Made by a program: the position numbers and the translations under genes
Shown here: piece by piece, positions 34,127-41,921 of the stretch
Numbering within the stretch: the first letter of the stretch is position 1
Layout: each line of letters opens with the position of its first letter
Origin: Rhizobium leguminosarum
Lineage (GTDB): Bacteria; Pseudomonadota; Alphaproteobacteria; Rhizobiales; Rhizobiaceae
NCBI RefSeq assembly: GCF_001652265.1
Contig: NZ_LWBS01000077.1
Location: forward strand, 1 to 64,000
Direction: 5' to 3'
DNA length: 64,000 nt
The notes under the pieces: model-generated
The model's input: only the letters and a program-made list of their open reading frames with translations
Database searches by the model: none
What the model was told of the DNA's origin: nothing

Positions 34127-34764
34127 CGCGGCACTCCCGGCAGGGAGCGTTCGATCAGGCCGCCCGCAAGGGCGACGATCCAATTGATGATGAAATAGAT
34201 CAGACCGGCGGAAGCGAAAATCTCAAGCGGCAGGAAGGTGCTGCCGGCAAGGTCCTGGGCCATGCGCGTCAGCTCGATGACGCCGACGACCGAGACCAGC
34301 GAAGACGCTTTCAGGATAAGGATCGCTTCGTTGACGAGTGCTGGAAAGGTCAGGCGCAGGGCAATCGGGGCTTTGATACGACGGAAGATCTGAGCGGGAG
34401 TCATGCCGACCATTTCGGCTGACTCGACAAGGCCCGTGGGGACGCTGGCAAAACCGCCGCGCAGATTTTCAGCCTGATAGGCTGCAGTACACAGCGACAG
34501 ACCAACGACGGCCGCAACGATGCTCGGCACGTTGATGTCGATCGCCGGCAGCAGGTTATAGATCAGCAACAGCTGCACCAGCAGCGGAACGCCACGAAAA
34601 AAACTGATGAAAATCTGCGCCGGCAGCACGAAAAGCCGTTGCCGTGAAAGCAGCATGGCGGAAACAATGATGGCGATCGCAAAGCCGATCAGGATAGAAA
34701 CCACGCTGATCGTCACCGTGTAGATCGAGGCTTGCAGAAGCAGTTCGAAAAGTTTGATGGACAT
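34123..34764 (-). CDS. Polar amino acid ABC transporter permease
   Basis: A 213-residue permease forming a pair with the next gene. Family motifs are RGVPLLVQLLLIYNLLP and VESAEMVGMTPAQIFRRIKAP. I start at the ATG at 34764 (MSIKLFELLLQ), where membrane-protein sequence begins; an upstream start at 34809 is possible. Located 98 bp after the binding-protein gene. Confidence 0.88.
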   Translation of the reverse strand: MSIKLFELLLQASIYTVTISVVSILIGFAIAIIVSAMLLSRQRLFVLPAQIFISFFRGVPLLVQLLLIYNLLPAIDINVPSIVAAVVGLSLCTAAYQAENLRGGFASVPTGLVESAEMVGMTPAQIFRRIKAPIALRLTFPALVNEAILILKASSLVSVVGVIELTRMAQDLAGSTFLPLEIFASAGLIYFIINWIVALAGGLIERSLPGVPR

Positions 34765-34862
34765 GGGCGATGTTTGCCTGGGCGCTGCGGCCGTGTACTC
34801 TGATGCCACGGCAGATTGCGCCCCGACCGATGGCGGGGCGCGTTCGTTTCACCGGCGGCTAA

Positions 34863-35693
34863 TCAGAATGCCGGGTCTTTGACAGCGTCCGGCGTATCGA
34901 AAGACGCACCGAACCACTTCTTTTGCAGCTCTGCCATACGCCCGTCTGCCTTGATCTTGAGCATCGCGGCATCGATCGCATCCATCAGGGGCGCATGATC
35001 GGCATCCTTGAGACCGATGAAGCCGAAATAGGACTTCTTTCCGAATGGCGGCAAGACGACTTCGAACGTGCCTTTTCGCTGGCTGGCGACGAAGGCGATA
35101 TTGGGCAGCGAGTTGGCAACGCCGGCAATGCGGCCGGCGGCGAGATCGGCGTAGGATTCAGTAAAGGCGGGATATTCGCGCACGTCGACTTTGGTCGGCA
35201 GCGTGCCGGAGAATTCCTTCAGCTGGTCGAGCTGGGCAGTTGCCTTGCCGACACCAATCGTCTTGCCGGCAATATCTTCCGGCTTGCTGATCGTCGTGTC
35301 GCCAGCCTTCTTCAGAATGGCAATCGTCGCTTCGGCGATCGGCGGCGTAAAGCGATAGCGCTCGATGCGCTTCTTGGTGATCGTTGCAGGACCTGCCACG
35401 ACATCGAACTTGCCGGCCTCAAGCGCCGGGAAAACACCGTCCCAGGGAAGCGCCACCCACTCGATCTTGACGCCGAGTTCCTTGCCGATTTCGGCAAAGA
35501 GGTCGACGTTCAAGCCGGTATGTTCGCCGGCATCGATATAGTCGAACGGTGCGAAAGCCGTTTCGGTGCCGACCTTGAGGGTGCCGGCCGCCTTGACGGC
35601 TGCCAGCGTGTCGGCTGCATGGGCGGAAACGGCTGCTCCGAACAGGAATGCAGCGCCGACCAGACCCTTCAGCAGTGAATGTGCCTTCATCAT
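34863..35693 (-). CDS. Polar amino acid ABC transporter substrate-binding protein
   Basis: A 276-residue SBP_bac_3 protein with a classical signal peptide (LLKGLVGAAFLFGAAVSAHA). The mature part shows TLKVGTETAFAPFDYID, GLNVDLFAEIGKELGV and DVVAGPATITKKRIERYRF, typical of amino acid receptors. Three consecutive ATGs (35696, 35693, 35690) follow GGAGAG; spacing favours the second or third. First gene of the importer, divergent from the HutC-type regulator at 35918, so it is probably repressed by it. The ligand may be histidine or a related amino acid or opine; not determinable here. Confidence 0.9.
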   Translation of the reverse strand: MMKAHSLLKGLVGAAFLFGAAVSAHAADTLAAVKAAGTLKVGTETAFAPFDYIDAGEHTGLNVDLFAEIGKELGVKIEWVALPWDGVFPALEAGKFDVVAGPATITKKRIERYRFTPPIAEATIAILKKAGDTTISKPEDIAGKTIGVGKATAQLDQLKEFSGTLPTKVDVREYPAFTESYADLAAGRIAGVANSLPNIAFVASQRKGTFEVVLPPFGKKSYFGFIGLKDADHAPLMDAIDAAMLKIKADGRMAELQKKWFGASFDTPDAVKDPAF

Positions 35694-35781
35694 CATCTCT
35701 CCAGTTTTTATTCCCCCGGCGGAGGAGTTTTGCTTCCCGACTTCGATTTCCTCTGCGCGGATTTCTATGCTCCGCTTTTGA

Positions 35782-35799
35782 CTATACAAATAGATATAG
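35782..35799. promoter_or_regulatory. Candidate GntR/HutC operator
   Basis: CTATA at 35782-35786 and TATAG at 35795-35799 form an inverted repeat around CAAATAGA in the region between the amino acid transporter and the HutC-like gene. HutC operators are short TA-rich palindromes of the TGTATATACA kind, which this resembles loosely. Confidence 0.4.
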
Positions 35800-35917
35800 G
35801 CCGGCCTAGAGTGTCAATGTAAAAGACGAGGAACGCAAAATTTGTGCCGGATGGCGTCGATCTCGCTGGCATGAGCGTTCCGTAGTTACGGTCGCTGACG
35901 CCGGATGAGGTACGGGA

Positions 35918-36625
35918 TTGGTGTCGATTTATCAGCGCATTTTCACCGATATCGAGACGAAGATCATCAGCGGCGATTGGCGGCCCGGTGACCGTATTCC
36001 GGTCGAGCACGAACTCGCGGCGGAATATCGGTGCTCGCGGATGACCGTCAGCAAGGCGCTGTCGGCGCTCGCCGAGCGCGGCATGATCGTCAGACGGCGC
36101 AAGACCGGTTCGTTCGTCGCATCGCCCCAGATCGACCGCACGGTGATGGATATCCAGGATATCAGCACCGAAGCGGAACTGGCCGGGCACGAACACCGCT
36201 TCCAAATCCTCGCTCGCAAGGTCGAGCGCCTTGGAGAGGCGGAGGCGCAGCAGCTGTCGGAGCCTGCTGATGCGGAAGTCCTCAGGCTTCAATGCCTGCA
36301 TATCGTCGATGGCAGACCGAATGCCATCGAGCGGCGGATCATCATGCTCGATGCTGTCCCACGGGCGAGAGAGGAGAGCTTTGCTTCAATTCCGCCCGGC
36401 AAATGGCTGCTTGACGAGGTTCCCTGGTCCAAGGCCAAACATGTCATTCGCGCCGTTTCGGCCGACACTGCGACGGCGCGGATTCTGCAGACGGAACGCG
36501 GCGAGGCCTGCCTCAGCCTCATCCGCCAGACCTGGCAGAACGGTCGTACGGTGACCTATGTCGAGTTTACCCATCCAGGTGACCGGTTCCAGTTCGCGGG
36601 AACGTTTCATCCGGCAGCAAATTGA
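35918..36625 (+). CDS. HutC-type GntR transcriptional regulator
   Basis: A 235-residue GntR/HutC regulator. The winged helix is very close to histidine-utilisation repressors: SIYQRIFTDIETKIISGDW, RPGDRIPVEHELAAEYRCSR, MTVSKALSALAERGMIVRRR; a UTRA effector domain follows. The start is TTG at 35918 or GTG at 35921, with GAGG at 35907-35910 upstream. It is divergent from the amino acid importer and likely controls it. HutC proteins sense urocanate; no hut enzyme genes are in the window, so a different but related ligand is possible. Confidence 0.85.
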   Translation: MVSIYQRIFTDIETKIISGDWRPGDRIPVEHELAAEYRCSRMTVSKALSALAERGMIVRRRKTGSFVASPQIDRTVMDIQDISTEAELAGHEHRFQILARKVERLGEAEAQQLSEPADAEVLRLQCLHIVDGRPNAIERRIIMLDAVPRAREESFASIPPGKWLLDEVPWSKAKHVIRAVSADTATARILQTERGEACLSLIRQTWQNGRTVTYVEFTHPGDRFQFAGTFHPAAN

Positions 36626-36655
36626 GTTTGGTGCAAATCACGGGAGGTTCTGCAA

Positions 36656-37594
36656 ATGACCGACGAGCGCCTTAAGGCGATCCCGCTGAAAAGTTTGCAG
36701 GCGTTCGAGGCAGTGGGGCGCTGCGGCGGCGTGACGGCCGCAGCCCTGGAACTCAAGGTGTCGCCCGGGGCCATCAGCCAGCAGATCCGCAAGATCGAAA
36801 GCTTTCTTGGCGTTTCGCTTCTGGAGCGCAGCGGGCGAACTGTCGAGCTGACCGCCTGGGGCCGGCTCTACCACCAGGAGATATCGAAGGGGTTCGAGCA
36901 ATTTGCGCTGGCCCAGCAATTGTTGGAAAAGGCGCGCAATGAGACGGCGCTGGTCCTCAGTGCGCTTTCCTCCGTCGTCAATAAATGGATCGGCAGGCGC
37001 ATCTTCGACTGGCGGGCGCTTCATCCCGAAGTTCCAGTAAGGATTATCGGACGCGACAAGGAGCCCCGGATCGGCTTCGACGATGTCGATTTCCGCGTCA
37101 GTTACGGGTCGGACGTCCTCCAGCACGAATATTATACCGAACTGTTCCGCGATTGGGTGGTGCCGGCCTGTTCGCCGGCGCTGATGCAGGATCGCGCGCA
37201 TGCGGCTCGCGATCTTTTCGAACGGCCCCTCCTCCATGTCGAGTGGGAACGGCACTTCACCCCCTATCCCAGCTGGGCGGAGTTTGCCGCCAAGGCCGGT
37301 GTCTCCCTTGATGCGTCGACGCCGGGCCTCTCCTTCACTCTGTCGAGCAGTGCGATTGACGCCGCCGTCAACAAGCGCGGCATCGTGCTTGCACAAATGT
37401 CGATGATATCAGATGAGCTTGAGGCGCAAACGCTCGTCATTCCCGTCGACCTGCGCATTGCACTGCGCGAAAGCTATTTTCTCGCCTGGGATCGGGCGGC
37501 CTTGCAGAAGCCCCACGGGCGCGAATTCCGCGATTGGCTCGTCGCTATTTCCCGTCAGCAGGCCGTGGCATCCGCGCCTAAGCCGATACTTTAG
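36656..37594 (+). CDS. LysR-family regulator, GcvA-like
   Basis: A 312-residue LysR regulator of the GcvA branch: LKSLQAFEAVGRCGGVTAAA, LKVSPGAISQQIRKIESFLG and LLERSGRTVELT form the HTH domain. GGGAGG precedes the ATG at 36656, 30 bp after the HutC-like gene. The next gene in the same direction encodes a monooxygenase, with a direct repeat in the 110-bp gap (37634-37659) where the LysR protein could bind. Confidence 0.88.
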   Translation: MTDERLKAIPLKSLQAFEAVGRCGGVTAAALELKVSPGAISQQIRKIESFLGVSLLERSGRTVELTAWGRLYHQEISKGFEQFALAQQLLEKARNETALVLSALSSVVNKWIGRRIFDWRALHPEVPVRIIGRDKEPRIGFDDVDFRVSYGSDVLQHEYYTELFRDWVVPACSPALMQDRAHAARDLFERPLLHVEWERHFTPYPSWAEFAAKAGVSLDASTPGLSFTLSSSAIDAAVNKRGIVLAQMSMISDELEAQTLVIPVDLRIALRESYFLAWDRAALQKPHGREFRDWLVAISRQQAVASAPKPIL

Positions 37595-37633
37595 AAAAAC
37601 TAAAACGGAACCCAGCTGAGCGGTATTGATGAA

Positions 37634-37659
37634 AATTTGCGCCTGGCGATAATTTGCGC
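37634..37659. promoter_or_regulatory. Direct repeat AATTTGCGC upstream of the monooxygenase gene
   Basis: AATTTGCGC at 37634-37642 and at 37651-37659, a 17-bp period, lies 45-70 bp before the start of the monooxygenase gene. The second copy extends into TTGCGCAA. Position and spacing (about 1.6 helical turns) suggest a regulator site, possibly for the LysR encoded just upstream. Confidence 0.45.
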
Positions 37660-37704
37660 AACCGCCTTTCCTTGGCGGCATGGCCGACATAGCAGGAGAG
37701 CTCG

Positions 37705-39060
37705 ATGGCGCGGACCGACAAGATGAAACTCGGGACTTTCGTCTATACTTTCGGCTTTCACCCTGCCTCCTGGCTGCATCCGGCAAGCGATGTCAATGGC
37801 GCCAACGACTTCGCTCATCTGCTCGATGTTGCCAAACGATCCGAAGCGGCCAAGTTCGATTTCATGTTCATGGCGGATTCCCCTGCCGCCGCCGTCGGCG
37901 ATCCGAAGGCGCTTGCCCGCATTCCAACCAAGATGAACCGTTTCGAACCGCTCTCGCTGCTTTCGGCTCTGGCAGTCACTACCAACGATCTCGGCCTCGT
38001 GGCGACGGTGTCGACGAGTTATTACGAACCATACAATGTCGCGCGCCTGTTCGCCTCGATCGACCATCTGAGCAAGGGCCGTGTCTGCTGGAATGTCGTC
38101 ACGTCCGACCACGACGAAACCGGCTACAATTTCAATCGCGAAGGGCTCGACCCGCATGCGCTGCGCTACGAGCGCGGCAACGAGTTCGTCGACGTCGTAT
38201 TCGGCCTTTGGGACAGCTTCGAGGAAGGCGCACTGCTGCTCGACCGTGAAAACGGTGTCTACTACGACAAGGACAAACACCACGCGCTCAATCACAAAGG
38301 CAAGCACTTCCAGGTTCGCGGACCCCTTAACATCGCGCGAACGCCCCAGGGCCGCCCCGTCATCGCCCAGGCGGGCGGTTCGGAACCTGGAATGGACATG
38401 GCGGCGCGCACGGCCGAGATCGTCTTCAGCCTCGCATCGAATATCGAGCGCAACCGGGCCTTCTACGAAAACGTCAAGCGCCGGATGCCGGCCCTTGGGC
38501 GCGATCCCGACGACCTGAAAATCATGCCGGGCATCGTGATCAACGTCGGTGAAACCGAAGCCGAGGCAGAGGCGAAGGTGGATTATCTGATCGACAAGAT
38601 GCATCCGGATGTCGGCCGGCTGATGCTCTCCGAATTCCTCGAGGCGGACCTGCGCGATGTCGCTCTCGACAAGCCCTTCCCCATGGATCGGCTGCCGGCG
38701 GCGCCGAAGGGATCACGCGCCCTGTTCGACGAACTGGTCGATTTCGTCAGAAGCGGCCACACGGTCGGCGAACTTATCCGGCACTATGCCGAGAAGCATA
38801 CCGGAAACGGCATGACAGGCACGCCGGCCCAGATTGCCGACTTCATGGAGGAATGGTTCGAGACGCGCGCCGCCGACGGCTTCATCCTGATGTTTCCGAC
38901 CCTGCCGTCCAGCCTCGACGACTTCGTACGGCTTGTCCTGCCCGAGCTTCGGCGCCGCGGACTGTTCCGCGAGGAATACGAGGGCAAGACCCTGCGCGAA
39001 AACCTCGGTCTTTCAATGCCTGTCAATCGCTTTGCCAGAACACAAGAGCCAGCCCGATGA
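37705..39060 (+). CDS. FMN-dependent monooxygenase, NtaA/SnaA/DszA family
   Basis: A 451-residue luciferase-like flavin monooxygenase. The sequence MKLGTFVYTFGFHPASWLHP, the segments VATVSTSYYEPYNVARLFAS and GRVCWNVVTSDHDETGYNFN, and GRPVIAQAGGSEPGMDMAAR are diagnostic of NtaA/EmoA/DszA-type enzymes, which use FMNH2 supplied by a partner reductase to oxidise chelators, sulfur or nitrogen heterocycles. AGGAGAG precedes the ATG at 37705. The partner flavin reductase gene overlaps its stop (ATGA). The substrate cannot be told from the sequence. Confidence 0.9.
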   Translation: MARTDKMKLGTFVYTFGFHPASWLHPASDVNGANDFAHLLDVAKRSEAAKFDFMFMADSPAAAVGDPKALARIPTKMNRFEPLSLLSALAVTTNDLGLVATVSTSYYEPYNVARLFASIDHLSKGRVCWNVVTSDHDETGYNFNREGLDPHALRYERGNEFVDVVFGLWDSFEEGALLLDRENGVYYDKDKHHALNHKGKHFQVRGPLNIARTPQGRPVIAQAGGSEPGMDMAARTAEIVFSLASNIERNRAFYENVKRRMPALGRDPDDLKIMPGIVINVGETEAEAEAKVDYLIDKMHPDVGRLMLSEFLEADLRDVALDKPFPMDRLPAAPKGSRALFDELVDFVRSGHTVGELIRHYAEKHTGNGMTGTPAQIADFMEEWFETRAADGFILMFPTLPSSLDDFVRLVLPELRRRGLFREEYEGKTLRENLGLSMPVNRFARTQEPAR

Positions 39061-39596
39061 GTGTCGAGGCTTTGATCAGCGAAGCGGACTTCAAGCTTTC
39101 AATGCGTCATCTGGCGGGTGCGGTCAGCGTGATTACGGTCGGCGATGGACAAGACCGCACCGGCTTCACGGCAACGTCGGTCTCCTCGCTTTCGGCGGAG
39201 CTGCCGTCCGTCATCGTCAGCGTCAACCGAGCGTCTTCCTCATGGCCGGCGCTGCAGCGATACGGCTGCTTCTGTGTCAACGTGCTCGCCGCCAACCAGC
39301 AGCAGGTGGCGCAATCCTTTGCCGGCCTTGACGGCCGAAAGGGCGCCGAACGCTACGGCGATGCGGGATGGTATCGCCTCAAGACCGGCGCGGCCGCCCT
39401 TGAAAATGCCCTGACGGTTCTGGACTGCAAGCTCGAAACAGCATTCCACTATCATTCCCATGCAATCTTGGTCGGGCATATCCGCGCGATCGAAATCCGA
39501 CAGGGCATAGGGCCGCTGCTTTACTGGCGCGGTGGCTACCATGAACTTCCGGCAGACGTCGATCGCCGCAACCTAGCGAAGGCGCTCGGACAATAG
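39057..39596 (+). CDS. Flavin reductase (NtaB/HpaC type)
   Basis: A 179-residue flavin reductase-like protein: MRHLAGAVSVITVGDGQDRTGF, TATSVSSLSAELPSVIVSVN and CFCVNVLAANQQQVAQSFAG are family motifs binding FMN/FAD. It supplies reduced flavin to the monooxygenase, whose stop overlaps its ATG (ATGA). The 3' end overlaps the end of the opposite-strand aminotransferase gene by 24 bp. Confidence 0.92.
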   Translation: MSVEALISEADFKLSMRHLAGAVSVITVGDGQDRTGFTATSVSSLSAELPSVIVSVNRASSSWPALQRYGCFCVNVLAANQQQVAQSFAGLDGRKGAERYGDAGWYRLKTGAAALENALTVLDCKLETAFHYHSHAILVGHIRAIEIRQGIGPLLYWRGGYHELPADVDRRNLAKALGQ

Positions 39597-40736
39597 CCCG
39601 ATCGAGGCGACATCCGCATTGGCAAAGGCAAGTCTGAGGTAACGCTCCTGGCCTTCGCCGAAATAGGCGCCGGGCAAACAGACGATGCCGGATTCCCTGG
39701 CGAGTTTTTCTGCAACTTGGGAAGACGATCGATCGGCGTGGGGATGGCGGACAAAGGCGAAATAGGCGCCGATCGCTCCGATTTCCCAATCCGGCAGCCC
39801 GGAAAAGACCTGCCTCAAAGCATCCGCCCGGCGGGCGATCTCCAGCCGGTTTCCGGCCCGCCAGTGGGCGAGCGCCGGGATCGCCGATGCAACGGCGATC
39901 TGGGCCGAACGCGGCGCGCAGATCTGCATATTGTCCATCACCTTGGCGATCTCGGCGACAAGTTTGGGGCCTGCCGTGATTGCACCCAGTCTATGACCGG
40001 GAATGCAGAAGGATTTCGAGAAGCTGTAGAGAAGAACGAGCGTGTCCTCCCAGTCCGGCTCCGAGAGAAGAGAGTGCGGCCGTCCGTAATTCTCGCCAAG
40101 GAAATCGCGATAGGTTTCATCGAGGATCAGCCAGGCGCCATATTTCCGGCAGAGTACAAAAAGCTCATGCAGCAGGCTCGGCGGATACACTGCCCCGGTG
40201 GGATTGTTGGGTGTCACGACGGCAAGCGTCTTCGCGCCGGCCGCAAGGGCCGCCTCAGCCGAACTTAGATCGGGAAGAAACCCGCTGGCGGGGTCACAAT
40301 CGACCAATCGACGCTCGATCCCAAGCATCGAGAGCGTCGTGTCGTAGTTGAAATAGAAGGGATTGGTCAGCGCCACCGTATCGCCCGCGCCCGCAAGCGC
40401 GATCGCCGTACACATGAACGCTTGATTGCAGCCGGCGGTAATATGAATATTCCCGGCGGAAAGGGCGGCACCGTAAAGCGCGGCAAGATGAGCCGCGTAG
40501 GTCTTGCGCAATAGAGGTTCGCCCTCGATCGGCCCGTAGCCTGTCATAGCCTGTTGCCCGGCCGCCTCGCCAAGGAGCCGAAGCATCTCCGGATGCGCGG
40601 GATAGCCTGGAACAGCCTGCGACAGATCGATGAGCGGCCCTTTTTCCCCTTTGTATTCGCGGCTCCAGGCGACGACGGAAGGAATGGGCGGGGCAGAGAG
40701 GCGGGCAACGAGCGAATTGGGTTTTGCAGCGATCAT
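39573..40736 (-). CDS. PLP-dependent aminotransferase (class I/II)
   Basis: A 387-residue fold-type I aminotransferase. The PLP lysine is in YSFSKSFCIPGHRLG; VVTPNNPTGAVYPP and LILDETYRDF hold the Asn and Asp/Tyr cofactor contacts; the C-terminal arginine is in ERYLRLAFANA. The ATG at 40736 is preceded by AAAGAG. It converges on the monooxygenase pair with overlapping 3' ends. A close direct repeat stands just upstream (40751-40781). Substrate unknown; the aspartate/aromatic/methionine aminotransferase group is the broad class. Confidence 0.9.
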   Translation of the reverse strand: MIAAKPNSLVARLSAPPIPSVVAWSREYKGEKGPLIDLSQAVPGYPAHPEMLRLLGEAAGQQAMTGYGPIEGEPLLRKTYAAHLAALYGAALSAGNIHITAGCNQAFMCTAIALAGAGDTVALTNPFYFNYDTTLSMLGIERRLVDCDPASGFLPDLSSAEAALAAGAKTLAVVTPNNPTGAVYPPSLLHELFVLCRKYGAWLILDETYRDFLGENYGRPHSLLSEPDWEDTLVLLYSFSKSFCIPGHRLGAITAGPKLVAEIAKVMDNMQICAPRSAQIAVASAIPALAHWRAGNRLEIARRADALRQVFSGLPDWEIGAIGAYFAFVRHPHADRSSSQVAEKLARESGIVCLPGAYFGEGQERYLRLAFANADVASIGLLSERLR

Positions 40737-40750
40737 ATCGATTTCTCTTT

Positions 40751-40781
40751 GATACCGATTGCTACAACGATACCAATTGCT
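40751..40781. promoter_or_regulatory. 18-bp-period direct repeat upstream of the aminotransferase
   Basis: GATACCGATTGCT (40751-40763) and GATACCAATTGCT (40769-40781) differ at one base and begin 18 bp apart, 15 bp from the aminotransferase start. Tandem direct repeats of this kind are typical binding sites of MocR/GntR-aminotransferase regulators, but no such regulator gene is present nearby. Confidence 0.5.
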
Positions 40782-41149
40782 TTCTCAACCTCTTTGTCTG
40801 CGAGACGGATCTGAAGCGGAGACGCGTGCGCATGGTGTGGGACAAAAAGCGGCTCGACAGCTGCGCGCAGAATTTGCAGACGCCGATGGCGGCGAGAATT
40901 CGGCCAGAAGTTTCGGAAAGTGGCGGAGAAGATCATCTCCAAGAACGGCACGAGACTGGCGTCATATGCTCTCGGTCATCTCTGGCAATTGGCCGGATGG
41001 CCAAGACCATGTATTCGTACGCTAACAATAATGGAGACCAGGATTATCGCTTCCATGGTCGTCGCCACCGGCGCCTCCCGTCATGCAGCCGCCGGTCGGT
41101 GGAGGCGATGAGCAGTATTCCTGCGAAGGCTTCATCGCCACACTAGGGT
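40782..41149. other. Gene-free interval between aminotransferase and cysteine hydrolase
   Basis: About 370 bp with no gene that I can support. Plus-strand frames such as 40724-41146 are open, but their translations look like random high-Arg sequence and no family is recognisable. A decayed regulator gene is possible, given the direct repeat beside it. Confidence 0.4.
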
Positions 41150-41734
41150 CTAGATAACCCCCTTCAAAAATTCTTCGGTCTCCATGAGTTCGAGCTGCAC
41201 GGAAAACCGATCGTGCAGAAGTTCCAGTGACGCGTCATGCGTATCGTCGGCGCCGCTGCAGACGGCGTCCTTGAGCACGATGACATGATAGCCGAGATCG
41301 ATCGCGCCGAGCGTCGCGGCCAGCACGCAGACATCCGTTTCACCGCCGGTTACGACAAGCGCATCGACCCGCTCCGACTGGAGGATCGTATGAAGGCGAC
41401 CGTCGATCCAAGGGGAATAGGTGCGTTTGTCGAAATGCCTTGCCGGGGGAACCAGCGACGCCAGCGATGAAACGAGATCGATCAAGTCGCGCGGAAGATG
41501 TTCGCCCGTCATCATCCACCATTTCCGGTAATAATCCCGCCATTTCCCCGGCATGTCGTCCGCACGCTCGGGCGGCAGGAAGCGGGTAAAGATCGTTCGC
41601 GACGGGTGCCGCCCGGCCAGCTCTTCGATTTGGGGAGAGATCCGTACCATCCAGGGAACCTGCCACGGCGTGTCTTCGGCAAACATCCGCTGCATGTCGA
41701 CGCAAAGGTGCCGCCACTCCCCGACCTCGCCCAT
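41150..41734 (-). CDS. Isochorismatase-family cysteine hydrolase
   Basis: A 194-residue cysteine hydrolase. LCVDMQRMFAEDTPW carries the catalytic Asp, and VTGGETDVCVLAATLGAIDLG carries the catalytic Cys; HFDKRTYSPW has the likely Lys. I choose the ATG at 41734, which has GGAGG five bases upstream; an ATG at 41746 and a TTG at 41764 are alternatives. It is distinct from biuH and trtA, with a long WRDYYRKWWMM insertion region. Family members hydrolyse amides or ureides; the substrate is unknown. It stands alone before a repeat element. Confidence 0.82.
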   Translation of the reverse strand: MGEVGEWRHLCVDMQRMFAEDTPWQVPWMVRISPQIEELAGRHPSRTIFTRFLPPERADDMPGKWRDYYRKWWMMTGEHLPRDLIDLVSSLASLVPPARHFDKRTYSPWIDGRLHTILQSERVDALVVTGGETDVCVLAATLGAIDLGYHVIVLKDAVCSGADDTHDASLELLHDRFSVQLELMETEEFLKGVI

Positions 41735-41786
41735 CACATCCTCCATTCTGTCTTCGAGCGTCAACCGCGATGCGGGGCGAAAGTTC

Positions 41787-41903
41787 CTAGAACAGGATGA
41801 TTTTAGGCCGGGTCGGCCTAAAATTTGAATCCTGTTCTACATTATATAGTTAGAGCATGATGTCGTCCGAAAACCGCTCACACTTTTCGGCATCATGCTC
41901 TAG
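41787..41903 (-). repeat. Rhizobium two-hairpin intergenic repeat, copy B
   Basis: Reverse complement of the unit at 23957-24070, with the same CTAG/CTAG ends. Arms AACAGGAT/ATCCTGTT enclose TTTAGGCCGGGTCGGCCTAA, and arms AGAGCATGATG/CATCATGCTCT enclose the ACCGCTCACAC core. It lies between a minus-strand hydrolase gene and the end of the GGDEF/EAL gene. Inverted relative to copy A, 17.7 kb away. Confidence 0.9.
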
Positions 41904-41921
41904 CGGAAGATCAAAAGCCTC

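Noticed and set aside
35918..36625. Part of a histidine-utilisation (hut) operon
   Set aside because: The regulator resembles HutC, but no hutU/hutH/hutI/hutG genes are present; only the regulator and an amino acid importer are found.
40724..41146. A 140-codon plus-strand frame between aminotransferase and cysteine hydrolase
   Set aside because: The translation has no recognisable domain, is Arg-rich and starts inside the aminotransferase gene; no good ribosome site.
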